Of a stretch of DNA of 64,000 bases, positions 45,466 through 55,098 are shown in pieces. Below the pieces are notes generated by a model. It ran no database searches, was not told the DNA's origin, and was given only the letters and a program-made list of their open reading frames with translations. The stretch spans positions 124,001 to 188,000 of the forward strand of contig NZ_JBHKFI010000006.1 of the NCBI RefSeq assembly GCF_042263505.1, read 5' to 3'. This DNA is from Bacillus_BE sp042263505. Lineage in GTDB: Bacteria > Bacillota > Bacilli > Bacillales > Cytobacillaceae. Position numbers and translations under genes: made by a program. How positions within the stretch are numbered: the first letter of the stretch is position 1; every line of letters starts with the position of its first letter.

Positions 45466-46374
45466 ATGAATCTTTATCTTGTTGATGATGACCAATCGAT
45501 TCGAGCAATGCTCACAGACATTATTGAGAATGATGAACTTGGGCAGATAGTCGGAGAAGCAGGTGATGGGGCAGATGTAGATGGTGATACTCTTACCCAT
45601 TTGCAGACCGATATTCTTCTTATTGACCTACTTATGCCAGAAAGGGATGGGTTGGAAACGATTCAGGAAATCCGCCCTGCATATAAAGGAAAAATCATTA
45701 TGATTTCACAGGTCGAAACGAAAAATATGATTGGAGAGGCATACTCTATAGGGGTGGAATACTATATAACTAAGCCACTCAATCGCATTGAGGTTCAAAG
45801 TGTGATTAAAAAGGTGACCGAAAAAATTTTACTGGAAAAGTCCATTTCTGAAATACATAAATCACTTCATTTTTTAGATCAGCAGCAAGGTGCCGCTGTA
45901 TCTAAGCAACCACAACTAAAAAAGGATATCATTTCATGTGGAAAGGAGCTACTATTAGAATTTGGAATTCATGCTGAAAGCGGTCACAAAGATTTGCTTG
46001 AAATTCTTAATATTCTATATGAAGATGAATATAAGGGATACAAGGACTTCCCTCCTCTAAAAGAATTATTTGAAAGGGTTTCCAAACGCCATAGCCATTG
46101 TGAAGATCTTAAAAGGGAGGGCAAATCTTCTGAACAACGGGTTCGTAGAGCGATTCATCAAGCACTTGAGCATGTTGCTTCACTTGGATTAACAGATTAT
46201 ACGAATCCAAAATTTGAAGAATACGCAGCGAAGTATTTTGATTACACTCAAGTCCGTTTAAAAATGCTTGAGCTTCAAAATCCGGTCAAAAACAACTTTG
46301 ATCATGCTCGTGTCAATATTAAGAAATTCATCCAAATCTTTTATATGGAAGCAAGGGAAAGAATGAATGATTGA
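45466..46374 (+). CDS. GlnL-type response regulator (receiver plus YcbB domain)
   Basis: 302 residues: a receiver (NLYLVDDDQSIRAML; phospho-Asp in ILLIDLLMPERDG near 51; KPLNRIE near 104) followed by a coiled linker and the YcbB-type DNA-binding domain. The latter carries SSEQRVRRAIHQALEHVASL and NPKFEEYAAKYFDY. The similarity to B. subtilis GlnL (YcbB) is strong across its length as I recall it. It starts 6 nt after the kinase gene. Its stop codon falls in the stem of the operon terminator. Likely target: its own region and/or dcuA-aspA. Confidence 0.88.
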   Translation: MNLYLVDDDQSIRAMLTDIIENDELGQIVGEAGDGADVDGDTLTHLQTDILLIDLLMPERDGLETIQEIRPAYKGKIIMISQVETKNMIGEAYSIGVEYYITKPLNRIEVQSVIKKVTEKILLEKSISEIHKSLHFLDQQQGAAVSKQPQLKKDIISCGKELLLEFGIHAESGHKDLLEILNILYEDEYKGYKDFPPLKELFERVSKRHSHCEDLKREGKSSEQRVRRAIHQALEHVASLGLTDYTNPKFEEYAAKYFDYTQVRLKMLELQNPVKNNFDHARVNIKKFIQIFYMEARERMND

Positions 46375-46405
46375 ATACAGCCAAATAATGGTTGTATTCT
46401 TTTTT
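46373..46405 (+). terminator. Terminator of the GlnK/GlnL-type operon
   Basis: The 11-bp stem GAATACAGCCA / TGGTTGTATTC is followed by six T. It overlaps the last codons. Confidence 0.9.
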
Positions 46406-46489
46406 CAACTCGATCTCTTTATCAGTCACATAATGCTCTCAATTGAATAAATTTTATGGAAGAAATGGTTGAAGGATGTGTTTTGAAGA

Positions 46490-47947
46490 ATGTTGACCCC
46501 CTCGTTTTCTCAACAGGATCTCATGTACAATCTTTTGAACGGCTATCAGCAAACAGTCATGAAATGCGAGCATTTAATTAAAGAGTACCCGTTCGATTTG
46601 AAAACATTGAGCAGGCATAATCTACTCGCATTCCTAACTTTGAGGAAAAAGATGACCGATAAATTAGGAAACCAACTCCATGAGATCGGATTTTCTAACT
46701 TAAACGCAGCAAATGCCCATATTCTTTTCACATTGAGACAAATATTAACCTATCTTGGTGTGAATATTCTTGATCCAAAACTACTTTCTATCCCCTCACC
46801 CCTAGAAGCGAAAATCCAACTATGCAAGAACGCAGAAACGTTATTCAGAAGTAAAGATGATTGTCTAAGGCCTACGATCATGGTTACCCTTGATGAACAA
46901 ATGCTTGAAAAAAGGCAGATCATCGATGCACTTTTACTCCAAGGAATGGATATTGCAAGAATCAACTGTGCCCATGGGAATGAAAAGATATGGAAAAAAA
47001 TGATTGAAATCGTTCGTCATTCAGAGCAAGTGTTAATGAAAAAGGAATTATATATTGGACGGAAATGTAAAATTTATATGGACCTAGCAGGGCCAAAAAT
47101 ACGTATTGGAAAAATGGGGAATGACAGCACTTTTCCTAATTCACACAAATCGAATTTTTTCACTTTGATAAAGGATGATTTATTGCGTCTTTATTTATCT
47201 GAGGACCATTTAGGCCACCCTGCAACCGAAGATGCACCAGCAGGGGTCCCAGTCACATTAGCAAAGGCTTTTACCAATGTTCGAATTCATGATCGCATTT
47301 TCATCGATGATGGGAAAATATATGGAAGAGTAGAAAATATCACTCAAGATTATATTGAAGTTAAAATACTCACCCCCTTCTCCAAAGCAGCAAAGGTTAA
47401 AGAAGGAAAAGGGATAAATTTGCCGGATTCCCTCCTTAGCTTAAATCTTCCGGCTCTGACGGAAAAAGATATTAGCGATCTCGCCTTTGTAACCAAGCAT
47501 GCAGATCTATTGGGAATTTCTTTTGTCCATTCCCCACTTGACTTAATTCAACTAAAATCAGAACTAAAAAGACACTCTTGTCCCCATATTGCAGTGGTGG
47601 CCAAAATTGAAACAAAAGATGCGGTTCATCAACTTGGAAGAATTCTATTAGAAGGATTAACATTTGAAGCTTTTGGTATTATGATTGCAAGAGGAGATTT
47701 AGCTGTGGAAGTTGGTTTTGAAAATCTCGCATTCGTACAGGATGAAATTATCTCCATCTGCCAAGCTGCACATGTTCCAACCATTTGGGCAACGGGTGTT
47801 TTGGAAAATTTAACAAAAAAAGGATTTCCCGCAAGGTCAGAATTAACAGATGTTTCACAAGGAAAACGAGCTAATTGTTTGATGTTAAATAAGGGAACCT
47901 ATATTGTCGAATCACTGATTTTGCTAAAAAAATTATTAGAGACATAA
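46490..47947 (+). CDS. Divergent pyruvate kinase-like protein
   Basis: 485 residues. The first 110 or so are a helical extension not found in classical pyruvate kinases. A TIM-barrel core then keeps the landmarks GMDIARINCAHG (Arg for substrate), MDLAGPKIRIG, KGINLPDSLLSLNLP, VVAKIETKDAV (catalytic Lys, Glu) and GIMIARGDLAVEVGFE. The usual allosteric C-terminal domain is absent; the chain ends soon after the ATG/RSELTDVSQG segment. Classical GETA is replaced by LNKGTYI, so activity may differ. The start is weak: TGA lies just before ATG 46490 and there is no good ribosome site. It is probably an accessory paralogue of pyk. Confidence 0.75.
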   Translation: MLTPSFSQQDLMYNLLNGYQQTVMKCEHLIKEYPFDLKTLSRHNLLAFLTLRKKMTDKLGNQLHEIGFSNLNAANAHILFTLRQILTYLGVNILDPKLLSIPSPLEAKIQLCKNAETLFRSKDDCLRPTIMVTLDEQMLEKRQIIDALLLQGMDIARINCAHGNEKIWKKMIEIVRHSEQVLMKKELYIGRKCKIYMDLAGPKIRIGKMGNDSTFPNSHKSNFFTLIKDDLLRLYLSEDHLGHPATEDAPAGVPVTLAKAFTNVRIHDRIFIDDGKIYGRVENITQDYIEVKILTPFSKAAKVKEGKGINLPDSLLSLNLPALTEKDISDLAFVTKHADLLGISFVHSPLDLIQLKSELKRHSCPHIAVVAKIETKDAVHQLGRILLEGLTFEAFGIMIARGDLAVEVGFENLAFVQDEIISICQAAHVPTIWATGVLENLTKKGFPARSELTDVSQGKRANCLMLNKGTYIVESLILLKKLLET

Positions 47948-48203
47948 TCAGCTTCCCCTCCTACTTATATCCAATCCTTTTCAACCTAGCCGTAACAGAA
48001 ACATTAGTTCCCCCCAATAACCATATTTGGACATTATTTCCATATTTCAAGAAGTACTATTTCACCAAAAAAGTAATTATTTCACAATAATATATATCTT
48101 ATTCATTTTTTCTAATATATAAAAACAATAAAGTTCTTTTTACAAAAAACACCACGTATTCCAGCTATATTAATGCATACTTCCATCTTCCCATCTTCCC
48201 ATC

Positions 48204-48243
48204 AAAAAAGGATAGACCTAAGCTTAAGGTTTATCCTTTTTAT
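48204..48243 (-). terminator. Terminator of the GH65 gene
   Basis: AAAAGGATA-ACCT-type stem pairing with AGGT-TATCCTTTT (48205-48240) is followed on the minus strand by TTTTTTGAT. The rest of 47948-48203 holds nothing I recognise. Confidence 0.75.
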
Positions 48244-48246
48244 CTT

Positions 48247-50535
48247 TTATTTTCTCAGCAAAATTTCAGTCGTTTGATTTTTCCTTAGAAGATAGTCTGC
48301 TTCATACACTTTAATCGCTAAAAAATCCCCTTCTTCAAGATTAAATGAGATGCGATCCTTTTTAATGGTTACCTGAACAAGAGAATCATCGAACTGAATT
48401 GGAAATGAGTAAGTCTCCCATTTTTCAGGGATAGAAGGTTGAAACGATATTCCTGTTTCTTTTATTCGAAGTCCTGCAAAACCGAATACAATTGCCATCC
48501 ATGCTCCGCCCATATTTGCCATATGAAGGCCATCCTTCGTGTTTCCATGAGTATTATCTAAATCTAACCTTGCCGTCTCAATAAAATAATGATAAGCCTT
48601 TTCATAATATCCACACTTACAAGCCATGATGCTAAAAATGCAAGAAGAAAGGGAGGAATCATGAGTGGTGATTTTCTCATAATAATCAAATGATCGCTTC
48701 ATCACTTCTAAATTCTGTTCATCCTCCAGAAGAAAATGAGCCAATACGGTATCCGCTTGTTTGCAAACTTGATAACGGTACAAAGTTAGCGGATGATAAT
48801 GGAGCAAAAGTGGGTATTGATCCTCTCTCGTATGTTCAAAATCCCATACTGCTTTTTGCAGAAATGAATCATCTTGAGGATTAATGCCATATTCTTCATT
48901 ATAAGGCAAATACATATCACGTGCGGCATTTTCCCATTCTAAAGTCTCTTCATCGCTAATCCCCATTTTTTGCTGCAAATGAACATATTGCTTGGGAGCA
49001 TGATCCTTTAAGTACCAATAGGCTTTGGCCGCAAAGGTTAAATTATGCTTCGCCATGACATTCGTATAATAATTATTATTAACGAGGCAGGTGTATTCAT
49101 CCGGTCCCGTCACCATATCAATCTTAAAGAATCCGTGATCGTAATGGCCAACTTCTGTCCAAAGTCTAGCCGTTTCCATTAAAAGTTCTGCCCCATAATT
49201 GGTTAGAAATTCCTCATCATGAGTTGCAAAATAATACTGAATATAGCTATAAGCAATATCCGCACTAATATGGTATTGAGCGGTACCTGATGGATGATAG
49301 GAAGAGCATTCTGAACCGGATATCGTCCTCCAAGGGAATAAAGCCCCTTTTTGATGCCCCATTTCTTTTGCCCGTAATTTTGCTGTATCCAAAATGGAGT
49401 AGCGATAAAGGAGTAATTGTTTCGCGAGTTCAGGTTTTGTTAAAAGAAACACAGGAACCATAAAAATTTCTGTATCCCAGAAATAATGGCCTTCATACCC
49501 TTCACCAGATAACCCTTTCGCTGCAATATTAGAGTGGTGATCCCGTCCGGTAGATTGAAGCAAATGATACAAATTGAAGCGAATTCCTTCTTGGAGCTTA
49601 AGATCTCCTTCGATTTGTACATCTGCATGGTGCCAAAAATCAGACAGATATTTTGCTTGCTCATGAAGAGCTTCTTGAAAGGATTGATGATTTTGTAATT
49701 CAATCGCTCTCATAATTGGATCTTGACCATGACGCAATGTATCCGTATAAATACTTCTTTTTGTAAAAGTCGTTGCACGTTTTAAATCAAAACAAAAGAT
49801 AGATTCAATCTCTTTTTCATTTTTCTTATGTTCGATTTTGGCCTGGCTACTGATGTCATATGTTACAGCGCACGCAGCTTTTAGATTGGATGCTAAAGTC
49901 TTCACTTCTACAGCGACGATTTCCTGTTCCATTCTTGTTTCCGTAACGTTCAATCTTTTCGCATGTCCAGATGCTACTCTTGGATCTGACAAATCGATAA
50001 AATTTGAAACATCCCCATTTACTGTTGAGCGAATTTTCACTTTTCCTTTATAGTTTACTGGTTCAATGATAATTTCTTGAATAAACTGTTCAAGCCTTGT
50101 GAACGATGCAAGACGTTTGAAATTAAGCTTCACTTCTTTTCCTGAAGGAGAGCGCCAGTGGATGATCCTTTCGGAGAACCCTTTATCTAGATGAAGGACT
50201 CGTTCATAAGAAATAACCTCGCCTGAATTTTGAAAAAGAGAGAACCATTCCTCGATTCCATCATGAACGATTGCAATTTCGATGGTTTGTGAATCAATGA
50301 TATTTAATAATTTTTGCTGTGTATCAGGGAATCCATGATGCTTTTCAGCATAAGGAATTTCCACAATATCATAAAAAGCATTAATATATGTGCCTCGAAT
50401 CGTTTTAGAAACTTGCTTATACCCTTCTTCAAAATTTCCTCTAACTCCCAAATACCCATTTCCAGTAAAAAATAAACTTTCTTCAATCAAGAGGTTATCT
50501 AAATTTAAATTACTTGACCTTATTTTCCATGACAT
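48247..50535 (-). CDS. Glycoside hydrolase family 65 disaccharide phosphorylase
   Basis: A 762-residue cytoplasmic enzyme that phosphorolyses an alpha-linked disaccharide to beta-glucose 1-phosphate and a free sugar. GH65 marks: ESLFFTGNGYLGVRGNFEEG at the start, the substrate loop GLSGEGYEGHYFWDTEIF, the catalytic acid in MVTGPDEYT (Glu near 479) and HMANMGGAWMAIVFGFAG. Maltose, trehalose, kojibiose and nigerose phosphorylases share these, so the substrate is open. It follows a sugar ABC importer on the same strand, separated by 181 bp with its own operator-like palindrome. No beta-phosphoglucomutase is adjacent. Confidence 0.9.
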   Translation of the reverse strand: MSWKIRSSNLNLDNLLIEESLFFTGNGYLGVRGNFEEGYKQVSKTIRGTYINAFYDIVEIPYAEKHHGFPDTQQKLLNIIDSQTIEIAIVHDGIEEWFSLFQNSGEVISYERVLHLDKGFSERIIHWRSPSGKEVKLNFKRLASFTRLEQFIQEIIIEPVNYKGKVKIRSTVNGDVSNFIDLSDPRVASGHAKRLNVTETRMEQEIVAVEVKTLASNLKAACAVTYDISSQAKIEHKKNEKEIESIFCFDLKRATTFTKRSIYTDTLRHGQDPIMRAIELQNHQSFQEALHEQAKYLSDFWHHADVQIEGDLKLQEGIRFNLYHLLQSTGRDHHSNIAAKGLSGEGYEGHYFWDTEIFMVPVFLLTKPELAKQLLLYRYSILDTAKLRAKEMGHQKGALFPWRTISGSECSSYHPSGTAQYHISADIAYSYIQYYFATHDEEFLTNYGAELLMETARLWTEVGHYDHGFFKIDMVTGPDEYTCLVNNNYYTNVMAKHNLTFAAKAYWYLKDHAPKQYVHLQQKMGISDEETLEWENAARDMYLPYNEEYGINPQDDSFLQKAVWDFEHTREDQYPLLLHYHPLTLYRYQVCKQADTVLAHFLLEDEQNLEVMKRSFDYYEKITTHDSSLSSCIFSIMACKCGYYEKAYHYFIETARLDLDNTHGNTKDGLHMANMGGAWMAIVFGFAGLRIKETGISFQPSIPEKWETYSFPIQFDDSLVQVTIKKDRISFNLEEGDFLAIKVYEADYLLRKNQTTEILLRK

Positions 50536-50607
50536 AACAGGACACCTCTTTACTTCTCTTAGTTGTGTATCAAATCAATTTTTGAATCCAACATTTTCTC
50601 TCTGTAA

Positions 50608-50621
50608 CGAAAACGTTTACG
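50608..50621 (-). promoter_or_regulatory. LacI/CcpA-type palindrome before the GH65 gene
   Basis: CGTAAACGTTTTCG is centred on CG with good dyad symmetry, close to the cre and LacI-family operator consensus. It lies 73-86 bp before the GH65 start. Confidence 0.6.
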
Positions 50622-50658
50622 TTGATAAAAAGGTAACTTAAAAAATATGAATTAAGGA

Positions 50659-50681
50659 GCAATCGGACATGTGCCGATTGC
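50659..50681 (-). terminator. Hairpin between the permease and GH65 genes
   Basis: The stem GCAATCGG / CCGATTGC with a 7-nt loop has only a weak T tail. It could partly end the ABC transcript. Confidence 0.5.
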
Positions 50682-50716
50682 CCATACTTTTGGTGCTGAA
50701 ACTTTAATCGAAAAAA

Positions 50717-51550
50717 CTATTCCTTTACACCACCAGTGGTAAGCCCAGAAACGATTTGCTTTTGAAAGAACAAAACGATTATCAAAGTTGGTATCGTCAC
50801 AATCGCTGTCGCAGCGGATACCTCACCCCAAAGAATTTCAAATTGGGTTCGCAAAAATGAAATCCCTACTGGTACTGTATGATACTCTTGGTCTGGGTTC
50901 ATGGTAATCGTTAATAAAAATTCATTCCACGCAGCGATAAAGGTAATAATGGCTGTCGTAAAAACACCTGGTGCTGCCAGCGGAAAAATAACTTTATAAA
51001 GAATTTGCAGCGAAGTGGCTCCATCTATCCGTGCCGACTCCTCTAATGCAAGTGGTATCTGATTAAAATGCGTTACCAAAATCCAAACAGCCATTGGCAA
51101 TGTAATCGTTGAGAACGGTAATACAATCGCATAGCTATTTAGCCAATGCAAGTGTAAAAATAAATTGTACACAGGACCAGTTATTATCATTTGTGGGAAC
51201 ATGGATACTGCTAAAATCAATCCCAATAATATATTCTTACCTTTAAACTCAAAACGCGAGATTGCATAAGCTGTGAATGTCGCTACGATAATCACATAGA
51301 CTGTTGTGGTCGTTGCAACAATTAAGCTGTTCTTAACCGCATTTAAAATCCCTTTATCAAAAAGTACGATGATATAGTTTTTTAAAGTTGGAGCATGTGG
51401 GATCACACGGAATGCTCCATCTCCAAAGATTTCTCCTGATGTTTTAAAGGAGGTAATAAATATCCAAAAAAACGGGAAAACCATCGCAAATAAGTAGACA
51501 ATGACAAAAATTGCAAATGTAATCCAAAGCTTTCGTTTTGCCGATTTCAT
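50717..51550 (-). CDS. Sugar ABC importer permease, MalG type
   Basis: 277 residues, six membrane helices. The coupling motif for the ATPase lies in ALEESARIDGATSLQILYKVIFPLAAPG (EAA loop near 185-205). FPFFWIFITSFKT near the N-terminus and the VPVGISFLRTQFEILWGEVSAA stretch are typical of MalG-like CUT1 permeases. It pairs with the upstream MalF-type protein (15 bp apart). No ATPase gene is in the cluster, so a shared MsmX-type ATPase is expected. Confidence 0.93.
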   Translation of the reverse strand: MKSAKRKLWITFAIFVIVYLFAMVFPFFWIFITSFKTSGEIFGDGAFRVIPHAPTLKNYIIVLFDKGILNAVKNSLIVATTTTVYVIIVATFTAYAISRFEFKGKNILLGLILAVSMFPQMIITGPVYNLFLHLHWLNSYAIVLPFSTITLPMAVWILVTHFNQIPLALEESARIDGATSLQILYKVIFPLAAPGVFTTAIITFIAAWNEFLLTITMNPDQEYHTVPVGISFLRTQFEILWGEVSAATAIVTIPTLIIVLFFQKQIVSGLTTGGVKE

Positions 51551-51565
51551 CCTACTACCCCTCCT

Positions 51566-52780
51566 TTAGCTCTTTTCCATTAAGTTTGTTCCAAGGACTT
51601 TGACGAATATAATCGCGATGATGGCAACGCATACGAACATTAGCATAACGATGACGGAACCGTAACCAAAGTTTGTTTGGGCAAACATGACCTTGTATGT
51701 GTAAATCGATAAGGTCTCGGTTGCTCCTCCAGGTCCACCACCAGTTAAAACGTAAATTAAGTCAAAAACGCGGAATGCATCCAAGGTCCGGAACAATAAT
51801 GCGACTAGTATAGAAGGTTTAAGGAGTGGTAAAGTAACTCGGAAGAAGGATTGAATTTTACCTGCTCCGTCAATCGAAGCTGCCTCATAAAGGGCAGGTG
51901 ATATATTCTGTAGTCCGGCAAGCAGCAATAAAGCCATATATGGAGTGGTCTTCCAAACATCGGCTAGTATGGTTGACATCATCGCACCATGTGCTGAGAG
52001 TAGAAGTTCCCTAGAATCTTTTACAATCCCAAGATTTTCAAAGAACATGGCGATAACCCCGCTGTTTCCATCGTATAAATAGCTCCACATTAATGCGGCA
52101 ACCGCTGTCGGTATGGCCCATGGAATTAAAGAGGTTGTTCGAATTAATCCGCGTCCAAACATTGCTTTGTTCAAAATCAAAGCAAGACCAAGGCCAAGAA
52201 CAAACTCTAGAAATACGGATACAACCGTGAAGAGAATCGTATTCCAAAAGGCAGTTCCTATTCTCTCATCGGTTAATGCTTTCTTATATCCATCTAAACC
52301 AATAAAATTGGAAGGAATGATGCTATGCTGAAAGTCATCAATTAATTCAGGTAAATCCTTTTTATGAATAAGTTCATATTTCTCATTTAATACTTTCACG
52401 AGAGCGGAGGAATCTTTATACAGTTTCTCCACTTCTGCTCTCTGCTTTTTGCTGATTGTAATGACTTTTTTCTCTTTGCTGTATTGTTTAGCCACGTCAT
52501 CAACTCGGGTCACCATATCAGCAATTTTTTCTTTATCAGTTGGATCCGAAATCTTGTTTTCTTCCTCATTTAAAAACATTGAAACATATAATGATGTTTC
52601 ATTGAATAAATCTACATTAAATCGCTCTTTCACATACAAGCCTGCTTTTTGCTGATCATTAAGCTGATAGTCAAAAAATGTATAGGCGAATGATTGAACA
52701 ACTGGCCATAAGGAAAAGACTCCTAATAAAACCAAAAGCGGTACAAGAAATAGAAATCCCTTAAATCCAAGCTTTTTCAT
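51566..52780 (-). CDS. Sugar ABC importer permease, MalF type with long extracytoplasmic loop
   Basis: 404 residues from ATG at 52780 (AAAGG, 9-10 nt spacing); ATG at 52789 abuts the ribosome site. The CUT1 permease core is at the C-terminal 270 residues, with the EAA loop YEAASIDGAGKIQSFFRVTLP. After TM1 (GFLFLVPLLVLLGVFSLWPV) there is an insertion of about 110 charged residues (including SKEKKVITISKKQRAEVEKL) before TM2. Most CUT1 MalF partners of about 290 residues lack this. Enterobacterial MalF has a comparable P2 loop that touches the binding protein, so a similar role is inferred. Confidence 0.9.
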   Translation of the reverse strand: MKKLGFKGFLFLVPLLVLLGVFSLWPVVQSFAYTFFDYQLNDQQKAGLYVKERFNVDLFNETSLYVSMFLNEEENKISDPTDKEKIADMVTRVDDVAKQYSKEKKVITISKKQRAEVEKLYKDSSALVKVLNEKYELIHKKDLPELIDDFQHSIIPSNFIGLDGYKKALTDERIGTAFWNTILFTVVSVFLEFVLGLGLALILNKAMFGRGLIRTTSLIPWAIPTAVAALMWSYLYDGNSGVIAMFFENLGIVKDSRELLLSAHGAMMSTILADVWKTTPYMALLLLAGLQNISPALYEAASIDGAGKIQSFFRVTLPLLKPSILVALLFRTLDAFRVFDLIYVLTGGGPGGATETLSIYTYKVMFAQTNFGYGSVIVMLMFVCVAIIAIIFVKVLGTNLMEKS

Positions 52781-52873
52781 AATATTCATCCTTTCTTGGA
52801 GAGAGATGAACATGACAATTTTCTCTATGCTACATGATGATTCTCAAAAGAAAATCGCAGTCTATGATGTAAA

Positions 52874-52902
52874 GAGGCTCTAATTCGATACATTAGAGCC
52901 TC
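52874..52902 (-). terminator. Intercistronic hairpin between binding protein and permeases
   Basis: A perfect 11-bp stem GAGGCTCTAAT / ATTAGAGCCTC with a 7-nt loop is followed on the minus strand by only three T. More likely it is a partial terminator or 3'-end protector that lets the binding-protein message outnumber the permease message. Confidence 0.7.
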
Positions 52903-52932
52903 CACTTATCTCCAAACCTATTCTCACTCTTG

Positions 52933-54195
52933 TTATTCCGCTTTTGTTGCCTCTTCAATCTTTTTAGCAACATCTTCTAAGCCAGTACCAGAGCTTAAAT
53001 ATTTGTGAGCATTAACTTGGATCGTATCAGAGACTTTTGAATAATCAGGTGATACTGGACGGGCGATTGTTTCTTTAAGAGCATTTTGGAATCCTGTATA
53101 GCCTAACATTGCATTAGCTGCTTTTACTTCATCATTTGTTAAGAGAGCATTGTAACCAGGTAAATATCCACCTTGAGTAGACATAATTTTTTGTCCTTCT
53201 TCACCAGCAGCAAATTTGATGAATTCCCAAGCTCCTTCTGCATTTTTAGAAGCCTTGTTGATGCTTAGTAACCAACCACCAACTGCACCGCCATTTGGAA
53301 GTGGAGCAATGCCTACATTATCAACAGAAACCGTTACGCCATCTTCTTTTCCTTTAATACGTCCAAAGGCATATGGCCAGTTACGGGCAAACACGGCTTT
53401 TCCTTGTTCAAATGCAGTATGAGTTTCTCCTTCCATATAGTTTAAGATGTTCTTAGGTGTGAATTTCGCGGTTGCAAATTTACGCATCATTTCAAGTCCA
53501 CCAGTTACATCTTTATAGGAGTTAGTGAACTCAGTAAGGTTAACCGTCAAGCCTTCATATTGTTTTGATTGATAAGCAAATCCAATATTGGTATTGTTTT
53601 TGCCGGTATATTTTTGAGCCATTGCATATAAGTCATCATAAGTATAATCTCCGCTTTCAAGTTTTGCTGCATCTTCCTTGCTAACGATGTCTTTGCGGAA
53701 ATATAATAGACCTAAGTCAGGGAAGAATGGAAGCGTATATTGTTTACCTTTATAGTTTCCTGAGGCCATAGACCCAGCATTATAATCTTCTTTTTGCAAT
53801 GAATCTTTTTGCATGTTGACATCAATTGGACTTAAATAGCCTGCACCTGCAAATTCACCAGCCCAGACAACATCAAGTGACATGACATCATATTCACTGG
53901 AACCGCTGGATAAAGAGTTTAATAGCTGATCATGCATTTGTGCAGAGTCATTGGTCATTTCAACCCATTTAACATCATATTTTTTGTTTTCTTTATTAAA
54001 TTGATCAATTAATGCTTTTGTAGCAGGAGTATTATCATTTTGAGCTGCAAATTTTAAAACAATTTGTTCTGAAGTCTTTGTATCTTTTGAACTGGTGTCT
54101 TTCGATTTGTCACTACCCGAGTCACTGTTACATCCGACTAAGGCTAAACTAGAAACTAATGATAGCGCTATCAATTTTGTTTTAAAACTTTTCAT
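52933..54195 (-). CDS. Sugar ABC importer solute-binding lipoprotein
   Basis: 420 residues. A signal peptide with lipobox LALVGC (lipidated Cys at 22) is followed by a Ser/Asp/Lys-rich linker, then a cluster-1 (MalE-like) binding fold. WAGEFAGAGYLSPID, FFPDLGLLYFRKDIV, FARNWPYAFGRIKG and GGAVGGWLLSINKASKN are typical of maltose- and oligosaccharide-type receptors. It is first in the importer operon, with AGGGAGG before ATG at 54195, and is divergent from the AraC gene. The GH65 enzyme downstream suggests an alpha-gluco-disaccharide ligand. Confidence 0.93.
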   Translation of the reverse strand: MKSFKTKLIALSLVSSLALVGCNSDSGSDKSKDTSSKDTKTSEQIVLKFAAQNDNTPATKALIDQFNKENKKYDVKWVEMTNDSAQMHDQLLNSLSSGSSEYDVMSLDVVWAGEFAGAGYLSPIDVNMQKDSLQKEDYNAGSMASGNYKGKQYTLPFFPDLGLLYFRKDIVSKEDAAKLESGDYTYDDLYAMAQKYTGKNNTNIGFAYQSKQYEGLTVNLTEFTNSYKDVTGGLEMMRKFATAKFTPKNILNYMEGETHTAFEQGKAVFARNWPYAFGRIKGKEDGVTVSVDNVGIAPLPNGGAVGGWLLSINKASKNAEGAWEFIKFAAGEEGQKIMSTQGGYLPGYNALLTNDEVKAANAMLGYTGFQNALKETIARPVSPDYSKVSDTIQVNAHKYLSSGTGLEDVAKKIEEATKAE

Positions 54196-54308
54196 TTTTA
54201 GTTCCTCCCTTTTTATAACATGTCTTTATTTTAATGGTAAAATAATGACAGTTATATTAAAAATATTAAGTTTTTATTAATTATTTTATATAAATGAGGT
54301 CATTTTTT

Positions 54309-55088
54309 ATGAAAACGATTGATTCAAGTCATCATAAAAGCATGATAAAGAAATTTTTGGAAATCAGAACCGCCAATCAAAATAATTTCTACTTTCATCC
54401 TTCCTTTACATTAGAACAGAAATTATTAAATAGCATTTCCAAGGGTGAACAAGAGGAAGCAGAACGGGTACTAAGAGAAATCAATAATTTAGAGCGTCCC
54501 GTTCTTGCAAAAGATACAAGAAGGTCTTTAAAAAATTCCCTTATCTGCTCTTGCACTTTATTTACAAGGGCAATCATCTATGGCGGAGTCGATCCTGAAA
54601 CGGCATTCAATTTAAGCGATGCTTTTATACAGAAAATCGAGGAAACCGATATTCTCAATGAGATTAGAGAGCTTGAATACAATATGCTCTATACTTTTAT
54701 TAAAACCTTAAAAAATGAACAAAAAACCACCTATCAATATGTTGTAAATAAGGCAATTTCATTTATTCATCATGAAATTTTGAATGATCTTTCATTAGAG
54801 AAGATCGCTTCCCACTTAAAAATACACCCAAGTTATTTGTCACAAGTTTTTAAAAATGAAGTGGGTCTAAGTGTGACAGAATATATAAATAAAAAACGAA
54901 TTGAAGATTCAAAATATTTTTTAATTCTTGATTCCTTACCTATTTCTGATATCGCAAACCTTTTTAAATTTTGTAATCAAAGCTATTATACCTCCTTATT
55001 TAAAAAGTACTGTGGAATCACACCAAAGCAGTATCGAGTGCAATATAGCGACACCGCCAATTCAACTGGTACTTTCCTATATAAATAG
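54309..55088 (+). CDS. AraC family transcriptional regulator
   Basis: 259 residues from ATG at 54309, with GAGGT 8 nt upstream (the earlier ATG at 54294 contains that site). A helical N-terminal domain of about 150 residues has no cupin. It is followed by two HTH motifs (DLSLEKIASHLKIHPSYLSQ and PISDIANLFKFCNQSYYTSL) and the signature FKKYCGITPKQYR. Such regulators often control a neighbouring sugar ABC system; it is divergent from the binding-protein gene across about 110 bp. No receiver domain, so ligand-sensing is intrinsic. Confidence 0.88.
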   Translation: MKTIDSSHHKSMIKKFLEIRTANQNNFYFHPSFTLEQKLLNSISKGEQEEAERVLREINNLERPVLAKDTRRSLKNSLICSCTLFTRAIIYGGVDPETAFNLSDAFIQKIEETDILNEIRELEYNMLYTFIKTLKNEQKTTYQYVVNKAISFIHHEILNDLSLEKIASHLKIHPSYLSQVFKNEVGLSVTEYINKKRIEDSKYFLILDSLPISDIANLFKFCNQSYYTSLFKKYCGITPKQYRVQYSDTANSTGTFLYK

Positions 55089-55098
55089 ATCATAAGAA

